A stretch of DNA of 64,000 nucleotides from Bradyrhizobium sp. SSBR45G (GCF_030159255.1 NZ_BSCT01000004.1:1-64000), one strand, 5' to 3'. Shown: positions 17,965 to 35,506, counted from the first letter of the stretch. The notes: generated by a model not told the origin, from the letters alone. Numbers and translations are program-made.

Positions 17965-18915
17965 ATGCCCGACAAGGTCCTGATCTATTCCCGCCTGCCG
18001 AAGTCATTGACCCAGCGCTTCGCCGACCGCTTCGAGCTGCTCGACGGTGGCGGCAAGCCGGCGCACGAGGTGTTTCCGGCGGACGAGGTCGCGCAGATCC
18101 GGGCTCTGATCACGGCCGGCGGGACGCCGCTGGGAGCTGACGACATGGACCGGCTGCCGGCGCTCGGGGCCATCGTCTGCTATGGCACCGGCTATGACGG
18201 CGTCGACCTCAAGGCGGCCGCGGCGCGCAACATTGCGGTGGGCCACAGTCCCGGCGCCAATGCCGCGGCGGTGGCGGATGTCGCACTCATGCTGATGCTG
18301 GCGAGCACGCGGCGGCTGATGGTCGCCGACGCTTACGTCCGCAATGGTGGATGGGCCGGGGCAAAACCGTCGCCGCTGATGAAGCCGCCGCCGAATCTCG
18401 CCGGCTGCAAGGTCGGCGTCTACGGCATGGGCGAGATCGGCCGCAAGATCGCCGCCCGCGTTGCCGCGTTCGAGACCGAGATCGGCTATTTCAACCGCAC
18501 CCGCTACGACGACCTGCCGTATCAATCTTTCCCGAGCCTCGATGCGCTCGCGCAATGGTGCACCGTGCTGATGATCGCGGTCCGCGCCGGTGCCGAGACC
18601 ACGCATGTGGTCAATGCCGACCTGCTGAAGAAGCTGGGTCCGGACGGTCATGTCGTCAACATCTCGCGCGGCTCGGTCATCGACGAGCGGGCGCTCGTCG
18701 CCGCGTTGAAGGACGGCACCATCGCCGGCGCCGGCCTCGACGTGTTCGAGATTGAACCTCATGCACCGGATGAACTGACGTCGCTGCCGAACGTGGTGGT
18801 GACGCCGCATATCGGCGGCAACACCAGGGAGTCGCACGTCGCGATGCAGGCCTGCGTGGTGGCCAATCTCACGGCGTTCTTCGCCGGTGAGAAGCTGCCG
18901 TATCAGGTGAAGTAG
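17965..18915 (+). CDS. D-2-hydroxyacid dehydrogenase (NAD-dependent)
   Basis: 316 residues of the glyoxylate/hydroxypyruvate reductase and phosphoglycerate dehydrogenase superfamily. The Rossmann motif is VGVYGMGEIGRKIA (about residues 151-163). The catalytic triad is visible: Arg in NISRGSVID, Glu in FEIEPH, His in TPHIGGN. The likely reaction is reversible reduction of a 2-oxoacid such as glyoxylate or hydroxypyruvate. Its TAG stop lies inside the stem of a palindromic repeat at 18912-18945. No obvious link to its nitrate neighbours. Confidence 0.93.
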   Translation: MPDKVLIYSRLPKSLTQRFADRFELLDGGGKPAHEVFPADEVAQIRALITAGGTPLGADDMDRLPALGAIVCYGTGYDGVDLKAAAARNIAVGHSPGANAAAVADVALMLMLASTRRLMVADAYVRNGGWAGAKPSPLMKPPPNLAGCKVGVYGMGEIGRKIAARVAAFETEIGYFNRTRYDDLPYQSFPSLDALAQWCTVLMIAVRAGAETTHVVNADLLKKLGPDGHVVNISRGSVIDERALVAALKDGTIAGAGLDVFEIEPHAPDELTSLPNVVVTPHIGGNTRESHVAMQACVVANLTAFFAGEKLPYQVK

Positions 18916-18945
18916 CCCGCATGAGCGAAGCGACATGCGGGCTAC
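18912..18945. repeat. Palindromic repeat overlapping a stop codon
   Basis: GTAGCCCGCATG pairs with CATGCGGGCTAC around AGCGAAGCGA. The family (GTAGCCCGGATGAGCGAAGCG...) also occurs at 58738-58767. The stop codon of the dehydrogenase gene is supplied by the first bases of the repeat. It may act as a transcript-end stabilising hairpin. Confidence 0.7.
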
Positions 18946-19130
18946 CACTAGCGTCAGCGATCGTCCCTGGGCGCTACGCGATGCTATTCGGGCGCGTGCA
19001 CGCGCAAGCCGCCAAATCGTTCCTCGCCCGCGCAGAAATATTTTGATGCACTGCACTTCTCTGTGAATTGCGAACCATTCTCGAATGCTTCTAACTCTCG
19101 CTGTTCGGACAGAGGATAGCGAGGGCGGCA

Positions 19131-19595
19131 ATGGCGGCGTTCACCTTGAAGATCAACGGGCGCGAGCATCAGGTTGATGTCGATCCCGGCACTCCCTTGC
19201 TCTGGGCCATTCGCGACAATGTTGGGCTGACCGGCACCAAATATGGCTGCGGCGTCGCGCAATGCGGAGCTTGCACGGTCTATCTCGACGGCCAGACCGT
19301 ACGCTCGTGCTCGCTGCCGGTGTCGGCGGTGGGCAAGAGCGAGGTGACCACCATCGAGGGGCTGACCGGCAAGGAAGCGGTGGCCGTGCAGAAGGCGTGG
19401 GTCGCGCATGACGTGCCGCAATGCGGCTATTGCCAGTCCGGGCAGGTCATGAGCGCCGCCGCGCTGCTCGGTCTCAATCCCAAGCCCACCGACCAGGACA
19501 TCGATCTCGCCATGAACGGCAACATCTGCCGCTGCGCCACCTATGTCCGCATCCGCGCCGCGATTCACTCGGCCGCCAAGACTTTGGAGGGCTGA
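19131..19595 (+). CDS. Molybdenum hydroxylase small subunit, two [2Fe-2S] clusters (IorA-like)
   Basis: 154 residues of the xanthine-oxidase-family iron-sulfur subunit. The plant-type [2Fe-2S] ligands are in [13 protein letters not shown], and the second cluster ligands in CGYCQSGQ and [12 protein letters not shown]. It passes electrons from the molybdenum subunit encoded next. Best known homologues are isoquinoline 1-oxidoreductase alpha subunit and nicotinate or aldehyde dehydrogenases; substrate unknown. First gene of a three-gene operon. Confidence 0.94.
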   Translation: MAAFTLKINGREHQVDVDPGTPLLWAIRDNVGLTGTKYGCGVAQCGACTVYLDGQTVRSCSLPVSAVGKSEVTTIEGLTGKEAVAVQKAWVAHDVPQCGYCQSGQVMSAAALLGLNPKPTDQDIDLAMNGNICRCATYVRIRAAIHSAAKTLEG

Positions 19596-19597
19596 TC

Positions 19598-21784
19598 ATG
19601 AACCTTCATGTGAAATCTGAAGCCGCCGCGACCTTGTCCCGCCGCTCGCTGCTGAAAGCCGGCGCTGGCTTCGTGCTGGCGACCTATGTCGCGCGAAACG
19701 GCATCGCCTACGCGCAGGATGCTGCCGCGGCGAAGTCCGTCAACATCGCGCCGAACACGTTCCTGGTCATCGGCCAGGACGACACCGTGACGGTGCTGTG
19801 CAAGCATATCGAGTTCGGGCAGGGGCCGTTCACCGGCATGGCCACCCTGGTCGCCGAGGAGCTCGATGCCGACTGGGCGCAGATGCGCGCGGATCACGCG
19901 CCGTCCAATCCCGTGCTCTACAAGAACCTCGCCTTCGGCGTGCAAGGCACTGGCGGATCGAGCGCAATCGCCAATTCCTACGAGCAGATGCGAAAAGTCG
20001 GCGCTGCCGCGCGCGCCATGCTGGTGGCAGCCGCCGCCGACGAATGGAAGGTGCCGGCGGAGGAGATCACGGTCGAGAAGGGCATCATCCGCCATACGTC
20101 CTCCGGCAAGCAGAGCGGTTTTGGCGCGCTCGCAGCCAAGGCGATGCAGCAGCCGGTGCCCGCGAACCCGCCGCTGAAGGATCCCTCGGCTTTCAGGCTG
20201 ATCGGCAAGGACGGCGCCGTGACGCGGCTCGACAGCGTCGCCAAGTCGAACGGCTCGGCGGAATACACGCTCGACATCAAGGATCCGGGGACGCTGACCG
20301 TGCTGGTGGCGCGCTCGCCGCGCTTCGGCGGCAAGGTGGCCTCGTTCGACGCGGCCGCGGCGAAGGCGGTGCCTGGCGTCATCGATGTCAGGGAGGTGCC
20401 GAACGGCGTCGCCGTCTATGCCGAGGGCTTCTGGCCGGCCAAGACCGCGCGGGATCTGCTCAAGATCAGCTGGGACGACAGCAAGGCGGAGATGCGCGGC
20501 ACGGCGCAGCTGCTAGAGGAGTTTCGCGCCCGCGCTAAGAAGCAGGGCGCCCTGGTAAAGCAGGAGGGCGACGTCGACGCCGAAATCGCCAAGGGCGGCC
20601 GGCTGATCGAGACCGAGTTCGTCTTCCCGTATCTAGCGCATGCGCCGATGGAGCCGATCAACGCCTTCCTGCATTGGAAGGGCGACACCGCCTCGGCCCG
20701 CTATGGCAGCCAGTTCCCGACGCCGGATCATGCCGTCATCGCGCAAGTGCTCGGGCTCGACATCGCCAAGGTCGATCTCAAGACGATCCTGGCCGGCGGC
20801 AGCTTCGGCCGGCGCGCGCAGCAATCGACCCATGTCGCGCTGGAACTGGCCCAGGTCGCCAAGGCAATCGGGCCGGGCCGTCCAGTCAAGCTGGTGTGGA
20901 CCCGCGAGGACGACATGCGCGGCGGCTACTACCGGCCGTTCAGCCTGCACCGTATGCGCGGCGTGGTCCGCGACGGCAAGATCGTGGCCTGGTCGGATAC
21001 GATCGTCGGCCAGTCGATCATGAAGGGCTCGGCGTTCGAGGCCATGACCATGAAGAACGGCCTCGATTCGACCGCCTATGAGGGCTCGAACGAGATTCCC
21101 TACCAGGTGCCGAACTTCCGCTGCGACCTGCACCAGGTCGATGTCGGCGTGCCCGTGCTGTGGTGGCGCTCGGTCGGCCATACCCATACCGGCTACGCCG
21201 TCGAGGCGTTCGTCGACCAGCTGCTCGAGGCCGCCGGGCAGGATCCGGTGGAGGGGCGCCTCGCCATGATGGCGGACAAGCCGCGCCATGCCGGTGTGCT
21301 CAAGGCGGTCGCCAAGCTGGCGGACTGGAAGGGCGCCAAGGTCGAGGCCGGCCGCGCCCGTGGCGTCGCCGTGGTCGAGAGCTTCAACACTTTTGTCGCC
21401 CAGGTGGTCGAGCTGTCGATGGGCGCCGAGGGACCCGTCGTGCACAAGGTCTGGTGTGCCGTCGACTGTGGCGTTGCGGTCAATCCGGACATCATCCGCG
21501 CCCAGATGGAAGGCGGCATCGGCTTTGCCCTCGGCCACATCCTCTATGCACAGCAGCCGCTCGACGAGGGCCGTCCGGTGGCGGGCAATTTCGACAGCTA
21601 CCGCTCTCTGCGCATCAACGAGATGCCGGAGGTCGAGGTGGTCATCGTGCCGTCGACGGAGAAGCCGTCGGGGGTCGGCGAGCCCGGCGTGCCGCCGCTG
21701 GGGCCTGCGGTCGCCAACGCCATGGCGAAGCTCGGCCTGCCGCGACCGACGCAATTGCCGATTCGGCCGGGAGACAGCGCATGA
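19598..21784 (+). CDS. Molybdenum hydroxylase large subunit, Tat-exported (IorB-like)
   Basis: 728 residues. A twin-arginine signal (SRRSLLKAG, residues 14-22) shows folded export to the periplasm. The mature part matches the isoquinoline 1-oxidoreductase beta-subunit / membrane aldehyde dehydrogenase family that binds molybdopterin cytosine dinucleotide: GQGPFTGMATLVAEELD, VQGTGGSSAIANSYEQMR, GGSFGRRAQQ, and the late GVGEPGVPPLGPAVANA with the conserved Glu. GGAGG seven bases before the ATG. Its stop overlaps the cytochrome gene by four bases. The substrate, an N-heterocycle or aldehyde, is not readable. Confidence 0.93.
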   Translation: MNLHVKSEAAATLSRRSLLKAGAGFVLATYVARNGIAYAQDAAAAKSVNIAPNTFLVIGQDDTVTVLCKHIEFGQGPFTGMATLVAEELDADWAQMRADHAPSNPVLYKNLAFGVQGTGGSSAIANSYEQMRKVGAAARAMLVAAAADEWKVPAEEITVEKGIIRHTSSGKQSGFGALAAKAMQQPVPANPPLKDPSAFRLIGKDGAVTRLDSVAKSNGSAEYTLDIKDPGTLTVLVARSPRFGGKVASFDAAAAKAVPGVIDVREVPNGVAVYAEGFWPAKTARDLLKISWDDSKAEMRGTAQLLEEFRARAKKQGALVKQEGDVDAEIAKGGRLIETEFVFPYLAHAPMEPINAFLHWKGDTASARYGSQFPTPDHAVIAQVLGLDIAKVDLKTILAGGSFGRRAQQSTHVALELAQVAKAIGPGRPVKLVWTREDDMRGGYYRPFSLHRMRGVVRDGKIVAWSDTIVGQSIMKGSAFEAMTMKNGLDSTAYEGSNEIPYQVPNFRCDLHQVDVGVPVLWWRSVGHTHTGYAVEAFVDQLLEAAGQDPVEGRLAMMADKPRHAGVLKAVAKLADWKGAKVEAGRARGVAVVESFNTFVAQVVELSMGAEGPVVHKVWCAVDCGVAVNPDIIRAQMEGGIGFALGHILYAQQPLDEGRPVAGNFDSYRSLRINEMPEVEVVIVPSTEKPSGVGEPGVPPLGPAVANAMAKLGLPRPTQLPIRPGDSA

Positions 21785-22428
21785 GCCTGGTCAGAACGGG
21801 GACGATGGCGCTGCTCGCCGGAAGCCTGGTTGCGATTGCGATCGCGACCTATCCGGGTCTGCGGCGCGCCGATGCGGCGCCGGAGGCGAGCCGCGTGGCT
21901 GGAAGCCTGAAGCCGGTGGCGGACTTCGGTGGGATCAAGGACAAGAACGAGCGCGCCGTGGCGCTGTTCGAGGAAGCCGGCAAGGTGCTGCAGTCGCCGC
22001 GCTGCATGAACTGCCACCCGGCCGGCGATCGGCCGACCCAGACCGACCGGATGATTCCGCACCAGCCGCTGGTGGTCCGCGGCGAGGCCGGCATGGGCGC
22101 GCCCGGCGGGCTCGCCTGCACGACCTGTCACCACGAGGCCAATTTCGACGCGGCGCGGGTGCCCGGCAATCCGAAGTGGCAGCTGGCTCCGATCGAGATG
22201 GCCTGGCAGGGCCGCTCACTCGGCCAGATCTGCAGCCAGATCAAGGATCCGAAGCTCAACGGCGGCAAGACCATGGCCCAGCTGGTTCACCATATGGCTG
22301 AGGATGAGCTGGTCGGCTGGGGCTGGACGCCGGGCGCCGGGCGGACGCCAGCGCCGGGCAGCCAGAAGCAGTTCGGCGAGCTGATCAAGGCCTGGGCCGA
22401 CGCCGGCGCGGCCTGCCCGAAGGGTTGA
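21781..22428 (+). CDS. Dihaem cytochrome c partner of the molybdenum hydroxylase
   Basis: 215 residues with an N-terminal hydrophobic signal/anchor (about residues 7-25) and two haem c sites, CMNCH and CTTCH. The stop of the large-subunit gene overlaps its ATG (ATGA), so it is co-translated and probably takes electrons from the [2Fe-2S] subunit into the respiratory chain. Comparable IorAB-type enzymes use a fused or adjacent cytochrome as acceptor (established for nicotinate and aldehyde dehydrogenases). Confidence 0.9.
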   Translation: MSLVRTGTMALLAGSLVAIAIATYPGLRRADAAPEASRVAGSLKPVADFGGIKDKNERAVALFEEAGKVLQSPRCMNCHPAGDRPTQTDRMIPHQPLVVRGEAGMGAPGGLACTTCHHEANFDAARVPGNPKWQLAPIEMAWQGRSLGQICSQIKDPKLNGGKTMAQLVHHMAEDELVGWGWTPGAGRTPAPGSQKQFGELIKAWADAGAACPKG

Positions 22429-23055
22429 CCTGATCGTTTTACCACGGCAGGCTCTTGCTCCGCCGTTGTAGGCTTGAGCCGCTGACGGAGAGGGATCGCA
22501 GCTCCTCATCCGTCGCAAGTGGTGCGATTTTTGCTCCTGGGGTCTTGGCAAGTCGCCATTCACCCGTTAAAGAACCGGCTTCCGGGTGGGCTGGCTGTTG
22601 CTGGCTCGCCCGTGCGCGCATTCCGAAAGCTTGGAGAGAGCCAGCATTCTTTTTGAGGATATCCGATCGGATGACTCAGAAGGAACGAGGATCTTCTGCT
22701 CTCGAAAATGCCGCAGGGGGAGGTCGGTCCGCCGATCCCCTCGTCCTGTCCGAGACTGCAGGCGCCGGCGCGGAAATGCAATTTCCTCAATGGCTTAATC
22801 ATACGGCCTGCATAGACGGGTGAAGACCGGATTTCGCCATGTCTGTCCGCGTTTGTCGCGGTGGCGTGCAGGTTTGGTTCGAACCTCGACACTCCCCGGG
22901 CCGAGAGGCCTTGGGAAGGGCAGGCTATTCATCGTCGTTCTGCCTGACGTGTCCTCGAGGTCTTTTGCGTCCAAGAGGTCGGGTTCGGTGGGGCGGCGGG
23001 TTTAACCCGGCGGTCCCGCTTACGGGCGAAGGCCGCCAACCGGAGAGAGCTTGCT
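22429..23055. other. rplJ leader and intergenic region
   Basis: About 630 bases without a supported gene between the cytochrome gene and rplJ. The last 200 bases are rich in short inverted repeats (for example CGGGTTTAACCCG near 22997), consistent with an autoregulatory L10(L12) mRNA leader as known for rplJ in many bacteria; I could not fold it with certainty. No repeat-family element recognised. Confidence 0.5.
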
Positions 23056-23574
23056 GTGGAACGAGCGGCAAAGAAAGAGGCGGTCGACGAGCTGCACGAG
23101 GTCTTCAAGACCACGGGCGTCGCGGTCGTCGCTCACTATTCCGGCCTCACCGTGGCCCAGATGCAGAAGCTGCGCACGCAGATGAAGCAGGCGGGCGCGT
23201 CGGTGAAGGTCTCGAAGAACCGTCTCGCCAAAATTGCTCTTGAAGGCACGGACGTCGTCGGCATCGGTCCCCTGTTGAAGGGGCCGACCGTGATCGCAAC
23301 TTCAAACGATCCTGTCGCGGCGCCCAAGGTTGCCATGGAATTCGCCAAGGCGAACGATAAGTTCGTCATTCTCGGCGGCTCCATGGGTAAAACCGTCCTG
23401 AATGTCGACAGCGTCAAGGCTCTCGCCTCGCTGCCGTCGCTGGACGAACTGCGCGGCAAGCTCGTCGGCCTGATCCAGGCTCCGGCGACCAAGCTCGCTC
23501 AGCTCGCCAATGCACCCGCGGCCAAGGTCGCGCGCGTCATTCAGGCTCATGCCTCAAAGGGCGAAGCGGCCTGA
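23056..23574 (+). CDS. rplJ: 50S ribosomal protein L10
   Basis: 172 residues; base of the L7/L12 stalk. The N-terminal rRNA-binding domain ([26 protein letters not shown]) and the C-terminal helix that binds L12 dimers (about 140-172) are both present. The start is a GTG at 23056 with GGAGAG upstream. rplL follows after 60 bases. Excess L10-L12 complex classically represses this mRNA. Confidence 0.98.
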   Translation: MERAAKKEAVDELHEVFKTTGVAVVAHYSGLTVAQMQKLRTQMKQAGASVKVSKNRLAKIALEGTDVVGIGPLLKGPTVIATSNDPVAAPKVAMEFAKANDKFVILGGSMGKTVLNVDSVKALASLPSLDELRGKLVGLIQAPATKLAQLANAPAAKVARVIQAHASKGEAA

Positions 23575-23634
23575 CGCCCTTCGCAAACACTCACAACCTG
23601 GTTTCGAACCGAACCTACTCAAGGAACTACATCA

Positions 23635-24006
23635 ATGGCTGACCTGCAGAAGATCGTCGACGACCTCTCGAGCCTCACCGTTCTCGAGGCCGCTGAGCTC
23701 GCGAAGCTCCTGGAAGAGAAGTGGGGCGTGTCCGCCGCTGCCGCCGTCGCGGTGGCTGGCCCGGCCGCTGCTGCCGCCGCTCCGGCGGAAGAGAAGACCG
23801 AGTTCACCGTTGTCCTGGCTTCGGCCGGCGACAAGAAGATCGAGGTCATCAAGGAAGTCCGCGCCATCACCGGCCTGGGCCTGAAGGAAGCCAAGGACCT
23901 GGTCGAGGGCGCTCCGAAGCCGGTCAAGGAAGGCGTCAACAAGGACGAGGCCGAGAAGATCAAGGCTCAGCTCGAGAAGGCTGGCGCCAAGATCGAGCTC
24001 AAGTAA
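23635..24006 (+). CDS. rplL: 50S ribosomal protein L7/L12
   Basis: 123 residues: N-terminal dimerisation domain ([23 protein letters not shown]), a flexible Ala/Pro hinge (about 36-52), and the C-terminal factor-binding domain ending GAKIELK with the conserved [25 protein letters not shown]. Recruits EF-Tu and EF-G to the ribosome. Two hairpins follow before rpoB. Confidence 0.98.
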   Translation: MADLQKIVDDLSSLTVLEAAELAKLLEEKWGVSAAAAVAVAGPAAAAAAPAEEKTEFTVVLASAGDKKIEVIKEVRAITGLGLKEAKDLVEGAPKPVKEGVNKDEAEKIKAQLEKAGAKIELK

Positions 24007-24549
24007 TCGATCGCGAGGCGAGGCTCTCGGGCGGCCATCAGGCAGGCCCGAGCGTTTCGAGCAATTCTGGTGACCGGGTGGTAACATCGCCCGGTCATCA
24101 TGCGGACAAGGAGTTTTGCAGAGGTGTCGGGCGTAGCTCGAAATTGCTGCAAAAGGCGTGCAACAGGATCGCCCGTTGCGGGCCAGACACGAAAATGTGT
24201 GGAGATTGTGGGGCTTGCCCCTCGAATCTCGGTTATCGTCGGCCCATATTGGGTCGGCAGCACGAAAAGCCGGTTATCGGTGGAGTGGCGTCTCCGTCCG
24301 TGGACCGTTGGGAGATAGGCAATTTCGGGCTTTTGCAGTCCGTGACGAGATGGTTGTGACGAGCGGGTGCGTCCTCGCGCCTCGCGCGTCGTTTTGCGTT
24401 TTGGTGGTCTGAAGAACAGATCTGGGACGTTTCCGTTCCGCGCTCTGCGCTTTCGACCTTCGAGATGGATCGAAATTCAACCCGGGATGGCGGTGGCAGC
24501 CGCTGTTTCGGAAGGATCGCCCCTTCGGGCGACGACATGAGAGGCCACG
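24007..24549. other. rplL-rpoB intergenic region with two hairpins
   Basis: About 540 gene-free bases. Near the rplL end CTCGGGC (24026-24032) pairs with GCCCGAG (24046-24052), and GACCGGG (24072-24078) pairs with CCCGGTC (24090-24096). Neither has a strong T-run, so they look like attenuators or processing sites rather than full terminators, as known between rplL and rpoB in E. coli. The remainder shows nothing I recognise. Confidence 0.55.
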
Positions 24550-28668
<4,119 letters not shown>

Positions 28669-28682
28669 GCCGATAGATCAGG

Positions 28683-28705
28683 CCCGGCCGTCTCGGACGG
28701 CCGGG
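28683..28705 (+). other. Strong hairpin between rpoB and rpoC
   Basis: CCCGGCCGTC pairs perfectly with GACGGCCGGG over ten pairs around a TCG loop, with no T-run after it. It sits 14 bases after the rpoB stop; mRNA processing or pausing is more likely than termination because rpoC depends on read-through. Confidence 0.6.
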
Positions 28706-28803
28706 TGCCGGCGCCTTCGTCCCGCGGGTCAGGGACAGGGCGCCGCCTGCAAGAGATTTTCGAATTTGCGGCCGACCCCCGATCGGCCCGCGAGGAGAAT
28801 ACG

Positions 28804-33003
<4,200 letters not shown>

Positions 33004-33021
33004 AAAGGGCGCTACGGCTGG

Positions 33022-33042
33022 ACCCGGCGGTGCCGGGTTCTT
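33022..33042 (+). terminator. First hairpin after rpoC
   Basis: ACCCGGC pairs with GCCGGGT around GGT, followed by TCTTCC. Weaker than the second terminator that follows 20 bases later. Confidence 0.55.
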
Positions 33043-33062
33043 CCGTGCGTTCATCAACCGTA

Positions 33063-33090
33063 GAAAAGGCCGGCTCTTGCCGGCCTTTTC
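33063..33090. terminator. Strong terminator after rpoC
   Basis: GAAAAGGCCGGC pairs perfectly with GCCGGCCTTTTC around TCTT, giving a GC-rich stem flanked by an A-run and a T-run. A canonical Rho-independent terminator; it ends the rpoBC transcript and separates it from the accessory genes. Confidence 0.92.
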
Positions 33091-33341
33091 TTGACAGGAT
33101 CTTCTCTCTCTGCCGCGCTGCTGCCCCGTTGTTCATCTTCCCTTCAGGGACAAAGGCGCTTCTGGGAACATCAGATCCGCTGAGCTGATTTCCGTCCACT
33201 GCCGTGGCGATGCGCCGATTGCTCGGGCGCAAATCCTGTGCGGGCGCGGGTACGCGGCGGCAGATCGAGCCCCGAGGGTGGCAGGACCCGTGACACGGAC
33301 GACCGGCGACGTCGCTGACAGCCGGAGATGGCGGAACTTCG

Positions 33342-35420
33342 ATGCTTGACCTTGCGATTGTTGGTGGCGGTCCGGGTGGCCTGATGAGCGCCTGGTACCT
33401 GAGGCGGAAGCTCGGCGATCTCTGCAAGGTGACGATCTTCGAAGCGTCCGACCGTCTCGGCGGCAAGATCGTGACGCGCAAGTTCGACACGGCACCTGCG
33501 ATGTACGAGGCGGGCGTTGCCGAGATCTACGACTACTCGATGACCGGTCCCGATCCGCTGCGCGAGCTGATCCAGCATTTCGGCCTGCAGACGATTCCGA
33601 TGGATGCGTTGCAGGTGCAGCTCGATGGCGAGCTGCTCGACGACGTGCCGGGCCTGCGCCGCAAGTATGGGCCGAAGACGGCGGCCGCGGTCGAGGCGTT
33701 CCGCAATCGCTGCTCCGAGGTGATGTCGCCGGTCGAATATTACGAGGGCGTCGGCGCCCACGACAACGAGCACCCCTGGGCGTACGTCACCTGCGAGGAA
33801 CTGCTCGACAAGGAGGTCGACGATCCCACGGCCAAGCGCTTCTTCAAGGTGATGTCGCGCTCCGACCTCGCGACCGAGGCGCACAACACCAATGGGCTCA
33901 ATGCGCTCAAGAACTTCGTGATGGATATCGACGACTACATTGGCCTGTATTCGATCCAGAACGGCAACGAGCAGCTGATCGAGTGCCTGCGTTCGGAAGT
34001 CGACGCCGACATTCAGCTCAACCACCGTGTGCTTCGCATCGGCAAGACCGAGCAGGGCCGCTACCGGCTCAACATGATGAACGGCAAGGGGCCGGAGACG
34101 CGCGAGTTCGATCTCGTGCTGGTGTGCCTGCCGCATTCCTGGCTGTCGACGGTTGGCTGGGACGGCGAGAAGCTGCGCCAGTCGATGGTCAAGCACATCG
34201 CCTATTTCGACCGGCCTGCGCACTATCTGCGCGTGTCGATCCTGTTCGATGCGCCGTTCTGGGGCGACAAGATCCCCGGCTCCTGGTTCATGTCGGAGGC
34301 GTTCGGCGGCTGCTGCGTCTACAACGAAGGCTCGCGCCACGATGTCGGCAAATACGGCGTGCTGAACTGGCTGATCGCGGGCTCCGATGCGCTCGCCTTT
34401 GCCAACCTGTCGGACCAGGAGCTGATCGACGCCGCGCTGAAGTCGCTGCCGGCGGCGCTGGGCGATGCGCGCGCGCACTTCATGGAAGGCAAGATCCATC
34501 GCTGGCTGTCGTCGGTGAATGCGCTGCCCGGCGGCCTGCCGGTGCGCGACGTCATGACGAATCACCGGCCGGAGCCGAAGGAGCATCCCGGCATCGTGGT
34601 GGTCGGCGACTATCTGTTCGATTCGACCCTCAACGGCCTGCTCGATTCCTCCGATGCCGCCACCGACATCATCCTGACCGAGATGATGCGGCTGCGCCGC
34701 GTTCGCTCGCAGGCCGAGACGCCGCTGTCGGACAAGATCGACCGCAGCTATTTCGACGATTATCGCGGGCAGGGGCCGTATGGCGAAGCCTGGGCGCAGT
34801 TCACCGATCCGGACTACCTGACTAGCCTGATCAAGATCGTCTGGAACAAGGGTCAGGGAAAAGCCAAAGGCAAAGACAAGGGCTACAAGCTGCTGGTGGC
34901 GGGCTCCGCCAGCGGCGAGCTGGTCGGGGCGCTGCGCGACCGCGGCATCGACGCCTGGGGCATCGAGAACAACCGCTACATCCACGGCAAGACGCCGAAG
35001 GCGCTCCGGAAATACAACAAGCTCGGCTCGGTCACCGACATGCCGTTCAAGGCCGGCGAGTTCGACTTCGTGTTCGAGACCTGCCTCTGCCACCTCGGCG
35101 ACAAGCAGGTGGCGCGGGCGATTCGCGAGCTCAACCGCGTGGTCAAGACCGGCCTGGTGTTCGGCTCGATCACCTCGGACATGGCGCCGGCGCTGGTCGA
35201 CCGCTACGATCTGCTGCGCGGGGTCAAGAAGCTCGGCACCTGGTGGGAATGGTCCGAGCTGTTCTTCGGCAACGGCTTCGACCTCGCCATGCACCGCCGC
35301 GATTGCACCGACGAGGTGTGGGCCGCGACCTTGGCGGCCAACAAGGGCCCGGGCCAGTGGTACGCGGACGCGGACAGCCTGCGCTACTCCTTCTTCGACA
35401 AGGTCGAGGACGAAGATTGA
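33342..35420 (+). CDS. Fused FAD-dependent amine-oxidase-like / SAM methyltransferase protein
   Basis: 692 residues. Residues 1 to about 455 are a flavoprotein of the amine oxidase/protoporphyrinogen oxidase/phytoene desaturase type: dinucleotide motif IVGGGPGGLMSAWYL, then FEASDRLGGKI, and near the end the FAD-contacting VVVGDYLFDSTLNGLLDSSDAA. After a linker rich in Lys/Gly (about 495-512), residues about 513-640 form a class I methyltransferase: LLVAGSASGELVGALRDRGI (SAM glycine loop), the acidic GIENN, and MPFKAGEFDFVFETCLCHL. No signal peptide. The next gene, an ABC exporter, starts 86 bases downstream. Substrate unknown; oxidation plus methylation of a small molecule is inference. Confidence 0.85.
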   Translation: MLDLAIVGGGPGGLMSAWYLRRKLGDLCKVTIFEASDRLGGKIVTRKFDTAPAMYEAGVAEIYDYSMTGPDPLRELIQHFGLQTIPMDALQVQLDGELLDDVPGLRRKYGPKTAAAVEAFRNRCSEVMSPVEYYEGVGAHDNEHPWAYVTCEELLDKEVDDPTAKRFFKVMSRSDLATEAHNTNGLNALKNFVMDIDDYIGLYSIQNGNEQLIECLRSEVDADIQLNHRVLRIGKTEQGRYRLNMMNGKGPETREFDLVLVCLPHSWLSTVGWDGEKLRQSMVKHIAYFDRPAHYLRVSILFDAPFWGDKIPGSWFMSEAFGGCCVYNEGSRHDVGKYGVLNWLIAGSDALAFANLSDQELIDAALKSLPAALGDARAHFMEGKIHRWLSSVNALPGGLPVRDVMTNHRPEPKEHPGIVVVGDYLFDSTLNGLLDSSDAATDIILTEMMRLRRVRSQAETPLSDKIDRSYFDDYRGQGPYGEAWAQFTDPDYLTSLIKIVWNKGQGKAKGKDKGYKLLVAGSASGELVGALRDRGIDAWGIENNRYIHGKTPKALRKYNKLGSVTDMPFKAGEFDFVFETCLCHLGDKQVARAIRELNRVVKTGLVFGSITSDMAPALVDRYDLLRGVKKLGTWWEWSELFFGNGFDLAMHRRDCTDEVWAATLAANKGPGQWYADADSLRYSFFDKVEDED

Positions 35421-35506
35421 GGACGCTGGCCGCGGCGCTGTGTAGATGTTAAAGGCCTGACGCGCAGGGCCGGCGCTTCGTCGGCCACGCTGCTTCGGTT
35501 GGTTGC

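Larger units (their letters stand above)
33004..33341. other. Intergenic region after rpoC
   Basis: About 340 bases. The first 90 hold two terminators (33022-33042 and 33063-33090). The rest should contain the promoter of the flavin oxidoreductase/methyltransferase gene; I see no clear consensus element. Confidence 0.6.
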
